64,000 bases of DNA from Neoceratodus forsteri (Eukaryota > Chordata > Ceratodontiformes > Ceratodontidae): positions 1,400,363,001 through 1,400,427,000 of the forward strand of contig CM057456.1 in assembly GCA_016271365.2 (NCBI GenBank), read 5' to 3'. Of the stretch, positions 44,409 through 55,440 are shown one piece after another. How positions within the stretch are numbered: the first letter of the stretch is position 1; each line of letters begins with the position of its first letter. The notes below the pieces were generated by a model. That model had not been told where the DNA came from and did not search any database. It saw nothing but the letters and a program-made list of their open reading frames with translations. A program made the position numbers and the translations under genes.

Positions 44409-46662
44409 GACGCCGAAGACTTACGGCGAACGCTGAGCTCCGTCCTGCGGTGTCCACTGCATCGTAGGTCGTTCTCAAAATATGACGACTGGCCGAACGA
44501 GCAGAACGGACCAGGTCGGCTAACTCCTGCTTGACTTGGGAGTCAGGCAAACAGTCAATCTTAGATTCTGCCTGCGTAAGGACAGCCTTCTGGTAAACCC
44601 CCATATGTGCTACATAATTCAGGGCCCTAATCCTCAGTGTGGAAGAAGTGTAGATCTTCCTTCCATACTGATCCAGAAGGCGGGGATTCCTTATCCGGGG
44701 GAGACAAGCTCAAGTGTTTCGGGTGTGCAGACCAGCGCTAATCACAACCGAGTCTGCACGGGGGTGAGAGTCTAAGAAGTCTACACCTTCTGGAACCTGG
44801 TACAGCCTGTTCAACTTCCTAGGAAGTGGGGCTAAAGCCGACGGTTGCTTCCAAATAGTGGAAACAAGGTGGGCGTGAGGCTCGATCCAGGGTGGCACTA
44901 GAGTAGGAGCCATAAGGGGCAAGTCCAGATGTTCGGCGAGTTTAACCCGTTGAGGATCTGGCCCTAAGGAATGCCACTGCTGGACTTCCTGGATCTTCCT
45001 GAGCAACTCCGTGAAGGAAGGATCCTCTGGAAGAGACTTCGGAGGAGTCCTCGGCCGGGGGCTTGGACGGAGAGTGTGGCTCGTCGTCTTTCTCAGAACA
45101 GCCATCGGAAGCTTCCGAGGAGTCCGAGAGAGAAGAGGAAGAAGAATCTGAAGCAGAGTAAGGCTCCCTAGCTCGTCTAGGGAGAGGAATGGGTTCCTTA
45201 GGGGTAATCCCAGAACGTGTGTCCTGCCCCTCTCTGGATCCCGAGGGCAAAGCCCGTGAATCCGGCGGTCGAGAGGGAGTGTGCCGTCTGGGGTGTACGG
45301 GAGCCGGGGGTGGCACCGTCGCTGTAAGACAGCTCTCGACTTCCTTGGTGAGCTGAGCCTTGGCCTCAGCCCACTAGGAGGCAAGAGTCTCCTGAAGATC
45401 CACCGGCAGCCTAGTGGGGCGGTGGAGGAGGAGGAGAGGGATGGTTGTACGTAGGAAATCCGTAGGGAGAGTATCCGTAACCCGGCTGCGGATATACTGG
45501 AGCTGGGTACTGTGGTGTCGAAGGAGTTGGTGCCGGGTACTGCGGCGGAGGATACTGCGGACCTAGGAAAACCGGCGTTGGATAGGACAGTGGATATCCA
45601 GGCACTGGAGGAGCTGCCGGAGCAGACGGCCCAGCCGGGTACTCCACGGGCAGATCAGCCGGGATAGGCCCGTGGGGTGGAGGGCCCGATGGAAGAGGAA
45701 TATTCCCCGCCGTCGTCGGAAGGGCCGGTGTCGGAACCGGTGTCAGAGGAGCCGGCGCCAGGGGAGCCGACGTCAGATCTGGCTCTTCAGGAAGAGGATT
45801 GGACGGTAGCCCAGGATCCCGAGCCTCGTCCAGGGACAGAGGGGAAAAATCCCGGGTCGGGCAGGGGGACTGGGGCTCTCTGACGGCAGCTGAAGGCTCG
45901 CGGGGAGCCTGGTACGACAGACTAAGCAGGGTCTGCCGAGGCTCTGAGGCCCGGTGCACTTCAGAGGAGCCGACGTGTGGCTTAGGGCCGAATCCCGGCG
46001 GACGCCAGAGGAGCCGGCGTCCGACTTCGGGGGTCCCTCGTCGGAGACGGGCCGAGGATGAGAGGAGGCCCAGTCCGAGGGGGACACTGCCGTGCGCCGC
46101 CCCGAAGGGTCGAGCGTCTTAGCGGCCTTCTCCTGGTGTAGGTCGGAGGAGCCGACGTCCGGCTTAAGGGAGGTGCCCGCACCAGTAGCTGGCCAAGCTG
46201 CGCGCGGTACTGGGGCTGGAGCCTCACTGGGTAGGCACCGGCAGGCTCGAACGTGAGCCTGACGGGTGGGCCGATGCCTCCTCCAATGCCTTGGAGGCTG
46301 CTGTTGGGCGATCCCCCGGAGGGGATGTTACCTTGCCCGCGACTCCGGCCGGAGTCACGGAGGAGGAGGCCTTCTCCCGGTGCCTTTCCTTGTCCCGCTT
46401 CTTGTGCCCTTCAGGGGAGGTCGATGCCTACCGAAGTTTCTTCAACTCCTTCTCCATCACGGACATCTTCTTTTTGAGGAGATGGGCTTCGAGGGACTGC
46501 TGGCATCGCCTGCGGGTGGCCGTGTTGAAATGAAGGCAGTGCGGACACTTGTCGATCGCGTGGTCGGGGCCTAAGCAGAAAAGGCAGAGGGAGTGACCGT
46601 CTTTGTGAGGCAGTTAGGCGCCGCACGAGTCGCACTTATTCCTTGAAGGGGACGACATATAC
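44086..46662 (-). pseudogene. gag of element F, with in-frame stops
   Basis: Start at 46662 (MSSPSRNKCDSCGA). The next codon is a stop, after which the same frame gives an excellent knuckle, CLFCLGPDHAIDKC (CX2CX4HX4C), and FNTATRRRCQQSLEAHLLKK. A second stop lies after KELKKLR. The middle part (about 45411-46230) repeats a gacgtcggctcctc phrase encoding DVGSS-like units and then a Pro/Tyr-rich tract (PQYPAPTPSTPQYPAP). 44710-45384 and 44086-44604 hold the conserved C-terminal half (RADSVVISAGLHTRN, SLRRHAWLRVSGLVPEVQ, FGGDVKDIITDL), ending in a basic tail. Confidence 0.8.
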
Positions 46663-46968
46663 CGACGTTCACCTGACGACAGAAGTATAAAATACAATAC
46701 TGAAAACTTTTTCGGAAAAACCAACGAAGTAACAGGACTGAGCGATATGAACTTAACCACGAGATGCTGCAACAGCTGGACGGCAGGAAAGAACTGGAAG
46801 GCGGGCGCCTGGGCCGCCCTTTATATCGACGCTGCGGTGGACGCTGGTCACCTGACGTGGAGCGGTCCGACCAGGACTGCTAGCTAGAAATTTTTCAGGT
46901 CCTGCCGCCGGCCGGCGTCAGTCCTATATGTAATTACCTACTGCAAGAGCCCTCTCGAAGTAAGATCT

Positions 46969-47490
46969 CTCAGTTCCGATCGGATCCGGAACAGAGAAAC
47001 CGCTGAGAAAAAACCTTATACCTTGGTTCAAAAGTGGGTAAAATTAATTAAAATTAAAGAATAAAGTAACCGGAACCCCCAAGAAAGGATCCGATCAAAT
47101 AAAAAAAAAAAAGGTTGGTTGCCCTTCGGTTCAAATGAACTGAGAGGAACCGATAAACAAGTTTAAAATTAAAACTTATGAGGTATAAAACACTAATGAA
47201 CAATGACACTAGGAAGTAACGAAAAAGAAAACAAAAACATTTAAGTTTTTTTGTTCTATGCACTACAGGAATCTGTCTTGATTAAAAGAGATCTCCAGGG
47301 CATCTGAACTTTGCAGTAGAGAGAAGAAATCTGAGGTAGAATGTAGGCAGTTGACACTGGGCAATTTGAAAATAGATGCACAAGCTAAACATTCCATGAT
47401 CAGCATAGCATTCTATTCTCTCTGGGGCAGTGCTAATTTAAAGGAGAACTGCAAGAGTAATAATATTAGTGGATTCCTGGGGTTAGAATG
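46969..47490 (-). mobile_element. 5' leader and right terminal repeat of DIRS E
   Basis: The continuation of E beyond F. It contains ttccgatcggatccggaaca and an A-rich tract at 47097-47112, then, near 47350-47490, the exact inverted counterpart of E's left end (gcatagcattctattctctc, ggggcagtgctaatttaaag, attagtggattcctggggtt). Confidence 0.82.
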
Positions 47491-47745
47491 ATGATTTTCT
47501 GAATAGGGGATTCCTTCGGGGGTATATCAGATGTGATGTATAAAACTATGACTGTAACCCACCCAGTTACACCTGTAATATACATTATTTCAAACATCCA
47601 TAAGGGATTACAGAACCCACCTGGAAGGCCGATCATCTCCAGGAGGGATGGCTCACTGAGCCCGTCTCTATGTATACTGACCAATTTCTGCAACCTTTGG
47701 TTAAGAAGTTGCATTCTGACATAAGGGACTCAACAGAAAGAATAA
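47491..47745 (+). pseudogene. PLE reverse transcriptase, middle piece
   Basis: VTPVIYIISNIHKGLQNPPG followed by RPIISRRDGSLSPSL is the Penelope YxLPKIHK...PPGRPI motif. In the next frame FLQPLVKKLHSDIRDST matches the following helix and the start of the DT motif. It is cut at the left end of DIRS G. Confidence 0.85.
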
Positions 47746-48186
47746 ATTACTCACCTTAGTAATTGTGTTTCTTCTAATGGAGTCTTGCTGTAGTCTGACA
47801 ATCTGCAGGTAGCTCCAGCCTTTAAACTGCCCCGGAGAATAGAGGGTTAATTTTCTATGCAGTGCATAGAACGTTGAGCTTGAGCTCGGGTGAGGTCTCT
47901 GTCTGCAGCACTTTGAAACCCAACCGTCAGATTCTCACTAGCAAACACTCACTAACTATCTATGTGAAAATTGTAAAAATGTTAACTAGCCAACTGGCAA
48001 CAGAAAGTTTTGGATTCCTAAAGGAAGACTCAAGTCAGGAAACCCAAAACCAAAACCTATCCAAAAATAAAAGATCATAATACAAAAGCACCCAGATAAA
48101 ATGGAGGGTGTGCATGAAGCAGCCCTGGGGTGCAACACTGCGCCTGCCCACCCACTTCCCAAAACCAAGTTCTGAGAGGGGAGGCA

Positions 48187-48290
48187 GGTCAGAATACAGC
48201 AAGACTCCACTAGAAGAAACACAATCACTAAGGTGAGTAATTTTCTCTTCAAACAAGATGAAGTCTTGCTGTATTCTGACAATCTGCAGA
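48187..48290. repeat. ICR of DIRS element G
   Basis: ctagaagaaacacaatcact complements the left end. atgaagtcttgctgtattct complements the right end. GGTGAGT lies at 48232-48238 between them. Confidence 0.85.
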
Positions 48291-48369
48291 CTACCAAGCA
48301 GTACCTCCATGGAGGAGGGACAGAACCTACTTTGGGAATAGGCTCTGAAGTACTGCTGTGCCAAACCGA

Positions 48370-49344
48370 GCATCACTCCTAGCCTGGATATCCAGAGAGT
48401 AATGCTTGGTAAAGGCATGGACTGTTTTCCAGGTGGCTGCTTGACAGATCTCTAACAGAGGGATATCTCTGGCAACAGCCAGGGAAGCAGCTGTACCTCT
48501 TGTGGAATGAGCCCTCAGGCCTGAGGGTGGAATTTTTCCCAGTTTCTCCTAGCAGAACTGTATACAAGAAACGATCCGCCTGGCAATAGTTCTCTTGGTG
48601 GCCCTTTCCCACTTCCCCATACGTGAGGAACAACTGGAGTGAATCAAACCTGTGACCCTTTGTATGCTCTATATAGTAGCTAAGGGCTCTTTTAACATCT
48701 GAACTGTGTAGCCTCCTCTCTCCTGAGGAAGAATGATCAGTGAAAAAAACAGGGAGAGACACAGACTGATTCAAATGGAAGTCTGAAACCACTTTGGGCA
48801 GGAACCTCCTATTGGTTCTAAGGACCACTTTATCTCTATGGAATGAGATAAAATCAGGTTCCACTAACAGGGCTTGCAATTCACTGATACGTCTGGCAGA
48901 GGTAATGGCTACCAAAAACACAGTTGTCCAAGTCAAGTACTTAAGCTCTGCTGAGGACATAGGCTCAAATGGGGGTTGCATAGGTTGGGCAATGCAAACA
49001 TTTAAGTCCCAGGCTGGGGCAGGATCCCTAAAGGGAGGACTGGTATGAAGCAATCCTTTGAAACATTTACAGAATACAGGGTGAGATGACAGTGAGGAAG
49101 GCTTTCCCACTGATTGAAAAGCAGAAACAGCTGACAAGTGTACCTTGAGAGTAGCTGGTCTGAGGCCTAGACCATTAAGATGGACCATATAATCCAGAAC
49201 TGTAGGTAATTCAGTAGTGTGTGGAGATATATGCTTCTTGGAGTCATACGTCTTTCTGGTGGCTGGCTTTCGAGAGGCTTTGAGAATATCCAGAATCCCT
49301 TGGGACAGATGCAAATCTGCATACTCTAACTCTTCAAGAGCCAT
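48370..49344 (-). pseudogene. DIRS tyrosine recombinase of element G, one late frameshift
   Basis: Open from about 49344 with ASRKPATRKTYDSK, VHLSAVSAFQSVGKPSSLSS and AITSARRISELQAL (first arginine intact). At about 48550 the frame shifts once. In the shifted frame AHSTRG, QAATW and AFTKHYSLDI are all intact down to about 48378. A short segment after TRKTYDSK (the KWKRFSIW block) is missing. The protein is therefore close to, but not, functional. Confidence 0.82.
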
Positions 49345-50475
49345 GCCTTGAGATTGAGGGACCGAAGATTGGGGTACAAATCCTCCCCTGAGAGGAGGTT
49401 AACAGGTTGTAATTTCTGGGGAAGAGACAGGGGAAGATGTACTGCTAGGGACAGTAACGGGGGTACCAGGGCTGCCTGGCCCAATCTGGAGCAATCAGAA
49501 TCACTTTGCAGGGTTGTGACCTCACTTTGACCAGAACCTTGAACAGTAGAGGAAAGGGAGGGAAGGCATATAGAAATTTCCCTTCCCAGTTCAACATCAG
49601 AGCATCCAGAGGGACTGAGCCCAAGACTAGGGGTCTGCAACAAAACAGAGGAAGTTGGTGATTCTCTGGGGGCTACAAAGAGATCTATCTCTGGAGTACC
49701 CCACCTTAAAAAAATCACTTTTAACACCAGAGGGTCCAGGGACAATTTGTGATGGCCCTGGGAGATCCTGCTCAGTGCATCCGCTAGCACACTGTCCTTC
49801 CCTGGAAGGTGGACTGCTATCAGAGAGGTCTGCAGAGAATAAGCCAGGGACCACAATTTCATGGCTTCCATGCACAAGGCCGTGGACTGAGTGCCTCCCT
49901 GCTTGTTGATGTATCACATGGTGGTGGTGTTGTCTGTTCTGACCTGAACCACCTTGTTCTGCACTGACTGAGAGAAAGCTTGCAGAGCCAGAAAAACTGC
50001 CCTGAGTTCCAGGAGATTGATATGAAGAAGGGATTCCTGAGAGGACCACAGTCCCTGGGCTGTGAGAGCCCCCAGATGGGCTCCCAACCCCAAAAGGGAA
50101 GCATCCGTGGTAAGGACCACCGAATGAGACTGAGTAACAAATGGGACCCCTTGCCTTAAATTGTCCTGATCCTGCCACCACTGAAGAGCTAGGATCAGTG
50201 TCCGAGTCACTGGAATCAATTTGGTAAGAGGATCCTTCCTTTGGGACCAAAAGGCCCTTAGATGGAACTGAATGTCCTTCATCTGGAATCTTACCCCTTG
50301 GACCACTGCTGTAGAGGCTGCCATGTGGCCCAAGAGCTGAAGAAAGTGCCTTGCTGGTCGGGACACCTGAAGGCTGAAGGAAGGAGCCAGTTCTATAAGA
50401 ACTCTTGCCCTTTCCAGGGGAAGAAAGGCTCTTGCTTTGACAGTATCTAGCTCTGCTCCTATAAAGGTAAGAAGC
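49326..50475 (-). pseudogene. RNase H region of element G pol
   Basis: Reads in two or three frames: FLQLLGHMAASTAVVQGVRF, RNase H LTTDASLLGLGAHLG, INLLELRAVFLAL, VRTDNTTTM (49914-50366), then after a shift DSVLADALSRISQGHHKLSL and WGTPEIDLFVAPRESPTSSV (49326-49877). Catalytic residues are present, but the frame changes once at about 49920. Confidence 0.8.
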
Positions 50476-51435
50476 TACACCGGTTCGAGAACTGACTTGG
50501 GGAGGTTGAGAAGAAATCCCAGGGAAGTGAGCACTTGCTGGGTCACTTGCACGTCTGACTTGACTTGGTCTGGAGACTGACCCACTATGAGCCAGTCATC
50601 CAGGTATGGAAAAATGGAAATCTTCTGCCTTCTTAAAAAGGCAACTACTACTGCCAGGCACTTTGTGAAAACCATTGGAGCTGATGTTAGACCAAAGGGC
50701 ATTGCTTTGAACTGATAATGACCTGAGGGCAACTTGAACCTGAGGTACTTTCTGTGGGAGCACCTGATAAGGATGTGAAAGTAGGCATCTTTGAGGTCCA
50801 GGGAGGCTAGCCAGTCCCCTGGCCTTACAGAGGGGAAGAATTATTCCCAGAGTCACCATCTTGAACCTTGGTTTTAAAAGATGTTTGTTCAGGTATCTTA
50901 AATCTAGGATGGATTGCCACTCCCCTGTCTTTTTTAGGGTAAGGAAGTACCTGGAGTACAGACCTTTGCCCCAGTGTAGGGTAGGAACTCTCTCTCTATG
51001 GCTCTTAAGGCCAGAAGAGATGAAACCTCTGCCTCTAGAGAAAGGGTTTCGGAGAGACTTGCAGGTGGAAAAGATCTGGCTCTCATCTTCGGAAATTTTT
51101 TTGAAGCTAAGAACTAGTCCCTGGCTTACTACTTCCAGGACCCACTTGTCTGAAGTAACAGACACCCAGTCCTGGAGAAAGTAAGCCAGCCTGTCCCCTA
51201 CAGGGATAGGAGAGTCGACCTGGGCAGGCCCATCAGGGTGTCTGCTTGGCAGGGGCCTTAGACGGAGGAGTGGATGCAGCCCTGTCCATCCCCCTTCTGC
51301 CGCTCCCTCTGAAGAACCCCCTCTGTGAAAAGGGAGAGGAGGCCTGTGCTTGGTAAAAAGGCCTATGAAAAGGCCTGCCCCTGCCCCTAGATTGCTGCCT
51401 TTGAGGAGTTGCCTGCCTCTCCTTGGCCTGTGCAC
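50475..51435 (-). pseudogene. RT of element G with intact YLDDW
   Basis: The palm frame at 50475-50732 carries FKAMPFGLTSAPMVFTKCLA (motif B) and IFPYLDDWLIVGQSPDQ (motif C). The fingers at 50596-51435 read in another frame (YSRYFLTLKKTGEWQSILDL, VGDRLAYFLQDWVSVTSDKW). The shift between them falls near motif A (SLPGPQRCLLSH where LDLKDAYFH is expected). The N-terminal part overlaps the end of gag. Confidence 0.8.
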
Positions 51436-52854
51436 TCCTATAAGTGGTCATATATTCCTCCATCTTTTTCATGTAATTCTCTGTCTGCTCCCCAAACAGA
51501 GAATTACCTTCCACAGGGAAATCCATGGCCTTAGCCTGGGTGTCCTGTGAGAGGCTAGTACATCTGAGCCAAGCCATTCTCCGAAGAGCCACAGATGTAG
51601 CCATGACTCTTGATGACACATCATTGGAGTCCACAGCAGCATGAAATTGTACCTTAGATGCCTCAATCCCATCAGCAGCCACCTCCTCAAGCTCCTTGGC
51701 CAGCTGGGGGGAGGCCTGTTTAGCCAGTGCCAGTACAGTGTCCCACCTGGACTTCTGGTACCTAGCTGCATAGGCCATATAATTAGCCTGCCTAAGTTCC
51801 AAAGAGGATGCCACGTATTGTTTCTTCGCCAAGCCATCCATCCTCCTGGAGTCTTTATCTGGGGGGGTGTGAAGCCAAGGGAACATTAGCCCTGTCACAG
51901 GCTGCAGCCTGCACGACCCAACATGGCTGCATTGCTGATAGAAAAACTCTGTGTCTGAGCCTGATAAGGTGTACCTCTTGTCCATTCTTCTATCAACAGG
52001 AGGTACAGAATTAGGAGACTTTAAAATTTGTTGTGTCCGTTTCCCAAATGATTTGTGTAGGGGAATATACAGCCTCCTGGACTCTGGGATGTCCATCATT
52101 TCAACAAAATCAGGCTCGTCTTGATCCTCTGTAGCCTCCTCCACAGGGAGCTGGAGAGTTTCCACCACTTTCCTGTAGAACAGATAGTGGGGAGGGGACT
52201 CAGAGAGCCTAGGAGGGGAAACACCAGAAGGTCTGTCTGGGGAGATGTCCGGTTCAGTGGGCACATACAGACTTTCTGCTCCATCATACTCATCATCTTG
52301 CTCATAATCCCCCTCCTCCTCAAATTCCAATTCATAAAAATCTTCAGGGGCATAATCCTGAACCGGAGGAACCGACCAAACCGAATCCCTAGCTAACGGA
52401 GCCGGATCGGACGGAACCGGGTGAAGCGATTCAACAATCCGAATCGCTCAGGCAATCTCATCAGCGGTCGGAACATGAACCTCCAGATCCTAGTCGGCTA
52501 ATTTGTCTTTATGTCTCCTTTTTGTAGGAATCGATCCCTCAGGATCGGCTCTCCTCTTGCCCGAAGAAGTATCGCCCTGGCCAGAGGGCACTCCTTCTGG
52601 TTCGGTCGGAACCGAACCGGGCTGGCCATCCGGCTCATCGGACTTCTCAGCCTCCTTTTCCCTAAATCTACCTAATCTTTTCTCCAGGGTAGACTTAGGA
52701 AAGTTTTTACAAATTTGGCAATCTGTATCGAGGTGGTCAAACCCCAGACAATAAACACAGGTGGTGTGGGGATCGGCCTTAGCAAAGACCTCCCCACACT
52801 CACTGCAGTGTTGAAACCGGTGGGTCTGTTTTTTTTCTTGGGTTTCTCAGACAT
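51233..52854 (-). pseudogene. gag of element G
   Basis: The C-terminal 365 codons (51233-52330) are open: an acidic start, LYIPLHKSFGKRTQQILKSP, DRRMDKRYTLSGSDTEFFYQ, PPDKDSRRMDGLAKKQYVAS, VALRRMAWLRCTSLSQDTQA and FGEQTENYMKKMEEYM, then an Arg/Gly-rich tail (RGRGRPFHRPFYQAQ). The N-terminus starts at 52854 (MSEKPKKKNRPTGF). After a frameshift it gives a perfect knuckle, CVYCLGFDHLDTDC, and FPKSTLEKRLGRF. Gag is thus readable from end to end with about two shifts. Confidence 0.8.
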
Positions 52855-53408
52855 GGCCAACCTAACCAAACTTACCCTTTTTTCGGCAACCGCCAGGCAA
52901 GACTCCCTTATCGGTTTCTAACTGTGTTACGGGTATTGGAAAAAACTGTTATAACACATTTTTTTTTTTTTAAACTGATAAGGACTGGTAACCACACACT
53001 AAAGAAATCACAGGAATTCAATATATTGGATTAGTTCAGCGGAACTGATCGAAATACAGTTTTACAATTTCCATAAAGTAAACAGAAAAACTATCTAAAG
53101 TACTCACGGTACCACAGACAGAGCCTGAACCGACAATGTGGAAATAATTTCAGAATGAAACTGACAACTTTAACCGACTTTGAGCCGAGCAGAAGGAGAA
53201 ATCTCCGAAGCGACTGTTCAGTGAGGCGGAGTAAAGAATCTGACGGTTGGGTTTCAAAGTGCTGCAGCCAGAGACCCCAACCAAGCTCGAGCTCAACATT
53301 CTATGCACTGCATAGAAAATTAACCCTCTACTCTCCGGGGCAGTTTAAAGGCTGGAGCTAACTGCAGATTGTCAGAATACAGCAAGACTTCATATTGTTT
53401 GAATGATT

Positions 53409-53949
53409 AGATTAATGGAAGATTTAGATATGGGAGAACACTGTTTTTTTGCAACACTTGATTGTAAATTCTTTATTTACAGTGATACCACATGATGAAG
53501 GTTTACAAGCTATGCGTCATTTTTTAGATATGAGAACAGAAGAGCAACAGGTTGAGGTCCCCACACATTCCCTGTTAGAACTGGCTGAAAGTGTGATAAT
53601 AAAGAATGTGTTTATGTTTCAAGATTGCTTATGCCTACAGATTAGGGGAACAGCGATGGGTGCCACTATGGCCCCCAGCTTTGCCAATTTATTTGTAGGA
53701 AAGCGAGAGACAGACCATCTGTACAGCACTGTCACAAATCCTTACCATCACTGTATGGATTTGTGGTGTTGCTTTACTGATGATATTTTGATTATATGGA
53801 AGGGCACCACTGAGGAATTTCACTCGTTTGTAAAATGGATGGAGAGTACAAGTAGTTGTTTAACATACATATATACTATCCATCCCAGTGAGATTACTTT
53901 CTTGGATTTAAAAATCGATCTAGGCCGGCCCAGTGGCGCTGAGGGTTGA
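53409..53949 (+). pseudogene. PLE reverse transcriptase core piece
   Basis: Starts RLMEDLDMGEHCFFATLDCK (the expected LDV...LYT motif is degraded to TLDCKFF), then VIPHDEGLQAMRHFL, IIKNVFMFQDCLCLQIRGTA and MGATMAPSFANLFVGKRE. The catalytic box is CFTDDILIIWKG, followed by ITFLDLKIDL. GTAMG...AP...ANLF together with FTDD is diagnostic of Penelope RTs. The reading is interrupted by the retroposon at 53923. Confidence 0.88.
53912..53922. repeat. Target-site duplication, left copy
   Basis: aaatcgatcta, repeated exactly at 54470-54480 on the other side of the 547-bp insert. Confidence 0.9.
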
Positions 53950-54469
53950 GGTGCGGACGCCACACCTCAGCCTACGCGGCGACCTGAGTTAGGAGCGGAC
54001 TCGGGTGGCCGAAGTCCAGAGGGAGAGGGAGGATCAGCGGTCCAATGGATGCTCTCCTCCCTCAGGGGTGGGAATCAAGAAGCACTCGCGTTCTGCATCC
54101 CCATGGCGGTGGAAGCACCGACAATTGAAGGGGATGGGCGGCCCGTTCGCCGGGCAGGGAGAAGAGACGTTGATGGCGCAAGAGAGGTTTGGCGTCGTCA
54201 GCACGCCACCACTCGGGACGTACGTCCTAGCGCTCGACGTCCCTGAGGGTAGGGGAAAACAGGGAGAAAACGGAAAAACACCTCCCGGCGGCCTAGATGA
54301 TAGCCTCTCCGGTACTATCCGGACCACCAAAAGAGGGACAGACCCCAATGTGCAGGAGGGGAAAAGAGGAGGCACTCTAGGGGCAGATCCCACCGAAGGT
54401 GGAACGGGGGTTGAGAGGAAGGAAGGAGAAGTCTCCGGGAGTAGGCAAGGAGGGATAAAGAAATAAAGT
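53923..54469 (+). mobile_element. 547-bp non-LTR retroposon (SINE-like), flanked by 11-bp TSD
   Basis: GC-rich insert starting ggccggcccagtggcgctga and ending in an A-rich tail (ataaagaaataaagta). The duplication aaatcgatcta flanks it exactly. Its first 25 bases include TGGCGCTGAGGG, close to a tRNA-type polymerase III box A, but I could not identify a convincing box B. Open frames inside (for example 54005-54466) show no motif and probably mean nothing. The tail and duplication indicate LINE-driven retroposition. The SINE family is unknown to me, and a processed transcript is an alternative. Confidence 0.75.
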
Positions 54470-54480
54470 AAATCGATCTA
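54470..54480. repeat. Target-site duplication, right copy
   Basis: aaatcgatcta, identical to 53912-53922. Confidence 0.9.
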
Positions 54481-55440
54481 AACCTTCAGGGACAAGTGCG
54501 TACCACTTTATAGCAAAAGCCCACGGACCGCAGTAGTCTTCTGCGGTATGAGAGCTGTCACCCCATGTAAAATTTAACATCCCCAGAGGGCAATTAGTGC
54601 AGACTTTAAGGAACTGCACTGAACCTAAAGAATACAGGTTGAAACGTAACACCCAAGTTGCCTGGTTGAGGGAGAGAGGGTACAATAACCACAGTATGGT
54701 ACATGCAATAGAGACAGTTGAGAACCTAGATAGGACACATACTTTACAGTATGCAGAACATAACAGCAGTTCTCAATATACCTGCCCATTTGTCATTACT
54801 TTTTCCAGAAGAGCAGATCTGATAAAAAATACACTATTGTTGGTAACTGGTCAATTTTGCAGCTAGAACCAAGTCCGCAAAACAGTCAGTGAAGGTCCAA
54901 GAGTGGTTTATAGGCACTGTAAAACCATAAAAGATATGGTGGTATCTAATATCTTGCCAGGTCCAGAACCCGTTAGGTGTCAGTTCTGTTTCCCCCACTA
55001 GGAACCCATAGGTGTGGGAGATGCATATACTGCAATTACATCTATCCCTGCAATGTGTTCCCACATTCAAGAACTGGAAGGTCAGTCACGGTTCATCATT
55101 TTATTAACTGTAGCAGCCAGGGAGTAGTATATCTACTGAATTGTACTTGTGGGCCTTCTATGTGGGCCACATTACTAGACAATTTAAACTCAGCGTGGAA
55201 GAGCCTGTGTGTGCCCTTGCTAAAGGTGATAATTGTAAAGCATGTAAAAAACGCCCCTGGTTTAAGGCATGACATTAACGTCACTGGCATAGAAACTGTA
55301 ACAGCGGGACGGGGGTGGGCATAGAGAAACTTGACTGGCCGTAGAGAGAGTTTTTGGATTTCTGAACTGGTGGCAAGAAATGCAAAAGGAATTGATGACA
55401 ATATTGATTTGGCTGATCTTTTGACAAAATTTAGATGCTG
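54481..55440 (+). pseudogene. PLE RT C-terminus and GIY-YIG-type endonuclease, decayed
   Basis: Contains FVQTLRNC-type sequence (54590), YRLKRNTQVAWLRERGYNNH, a thumb-like helix, and from about 55010 a CGRCIYCNYIYPC cysteine cluster. VHHFINCSSQGVVYLLNCTCG follows. The last phrase is the G(V)VYLLxCxCG start of the Penelope GIY-YIG endonuclease, although the following YVG is degraded to MWA. Frameshifts occur throughout. Confidence 0.78.

Larger units (their letters stand above)
40648..46968 (-). mobile_element. DIRS element F, best-preserved copy, nested in E
   Basis: Ends at 40648 (tgttacgtaagaacttaccg) and about 46968 (tgcaagagccctctcgaagt). The inverted terminal repeats run about 300 bp at the left and 250 bp at the right, including taattacatataggactgac and its complement. 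ICR 40981-41070; recombinase 41181-42215; RNase H 42271-43662; RT 43149-44408; gag 44086-46662. CpG density is visibly higher than in the other copies, consistent with a recent insertion that has lost few methylated cytosines. The recombinase is intact. Pol has a frameshift between RT and RNase H, and gag has stops. Confidence 0.88.
32899..47490 (-). mobile_element. DIRS element E, inserted in the PLE and itself interrupted
   Basis: Ends: left tactcacctgcagtaatctt (ACTCACC 32902-32908) and right ctgcaagagtaataatatta… to about 47490. The subterminal parts cactgccccagagagaatag and its complement near 47420 form the inverted repeat. ICR is at 33361-33470, recombinase at 33560-34637, RNase H at 34502-35542, RT at 35546-36293, gag at 36600-37624 and 40181-40541, and 5' leader pieces at 40542-40647 and 46969-47400. 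A LINE splits gag and DIRS F splits the leader. E and G are related to each other and distinct from the A/B/D/F/H group. Confidence 0.85.
47746..53408 (-). mobile_element. DIRS element G, inserted in the PLE
   Basis: Left end aattactcaccttagtaatt (ACTCACC 47749-47755); right end cagcaagacttcatattgtt to about 53408. The inverted repeat includes aactgccccggagaatagag and its complement at about 53325. ICR 48187-48290; recombinase 48370-49344; RNase H 49326-50366; RT 50475-51230; gag 51233-52854. It belongs to the same subfamily as E. It is fairly well preserved, with the catalytic RT motif and all recombinase residues present, but frameshifts occur in each gene. Confidence 0.87.

Noticed and set aside
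45411..45959. Pro/Tyr-rich frame resembling a structural or secreted protein
   Set aside because: It lies exactly where the proline-rich middle of DIRS F gag belongs and is bounded by other gag blocks.
54005..54466. Open frame of 153 codons inside the 547-bp insert
   Set aside because: No motif and glycine/basic-rich from GC composition; the insert has retroposon hallmarks and is probably non-coding.
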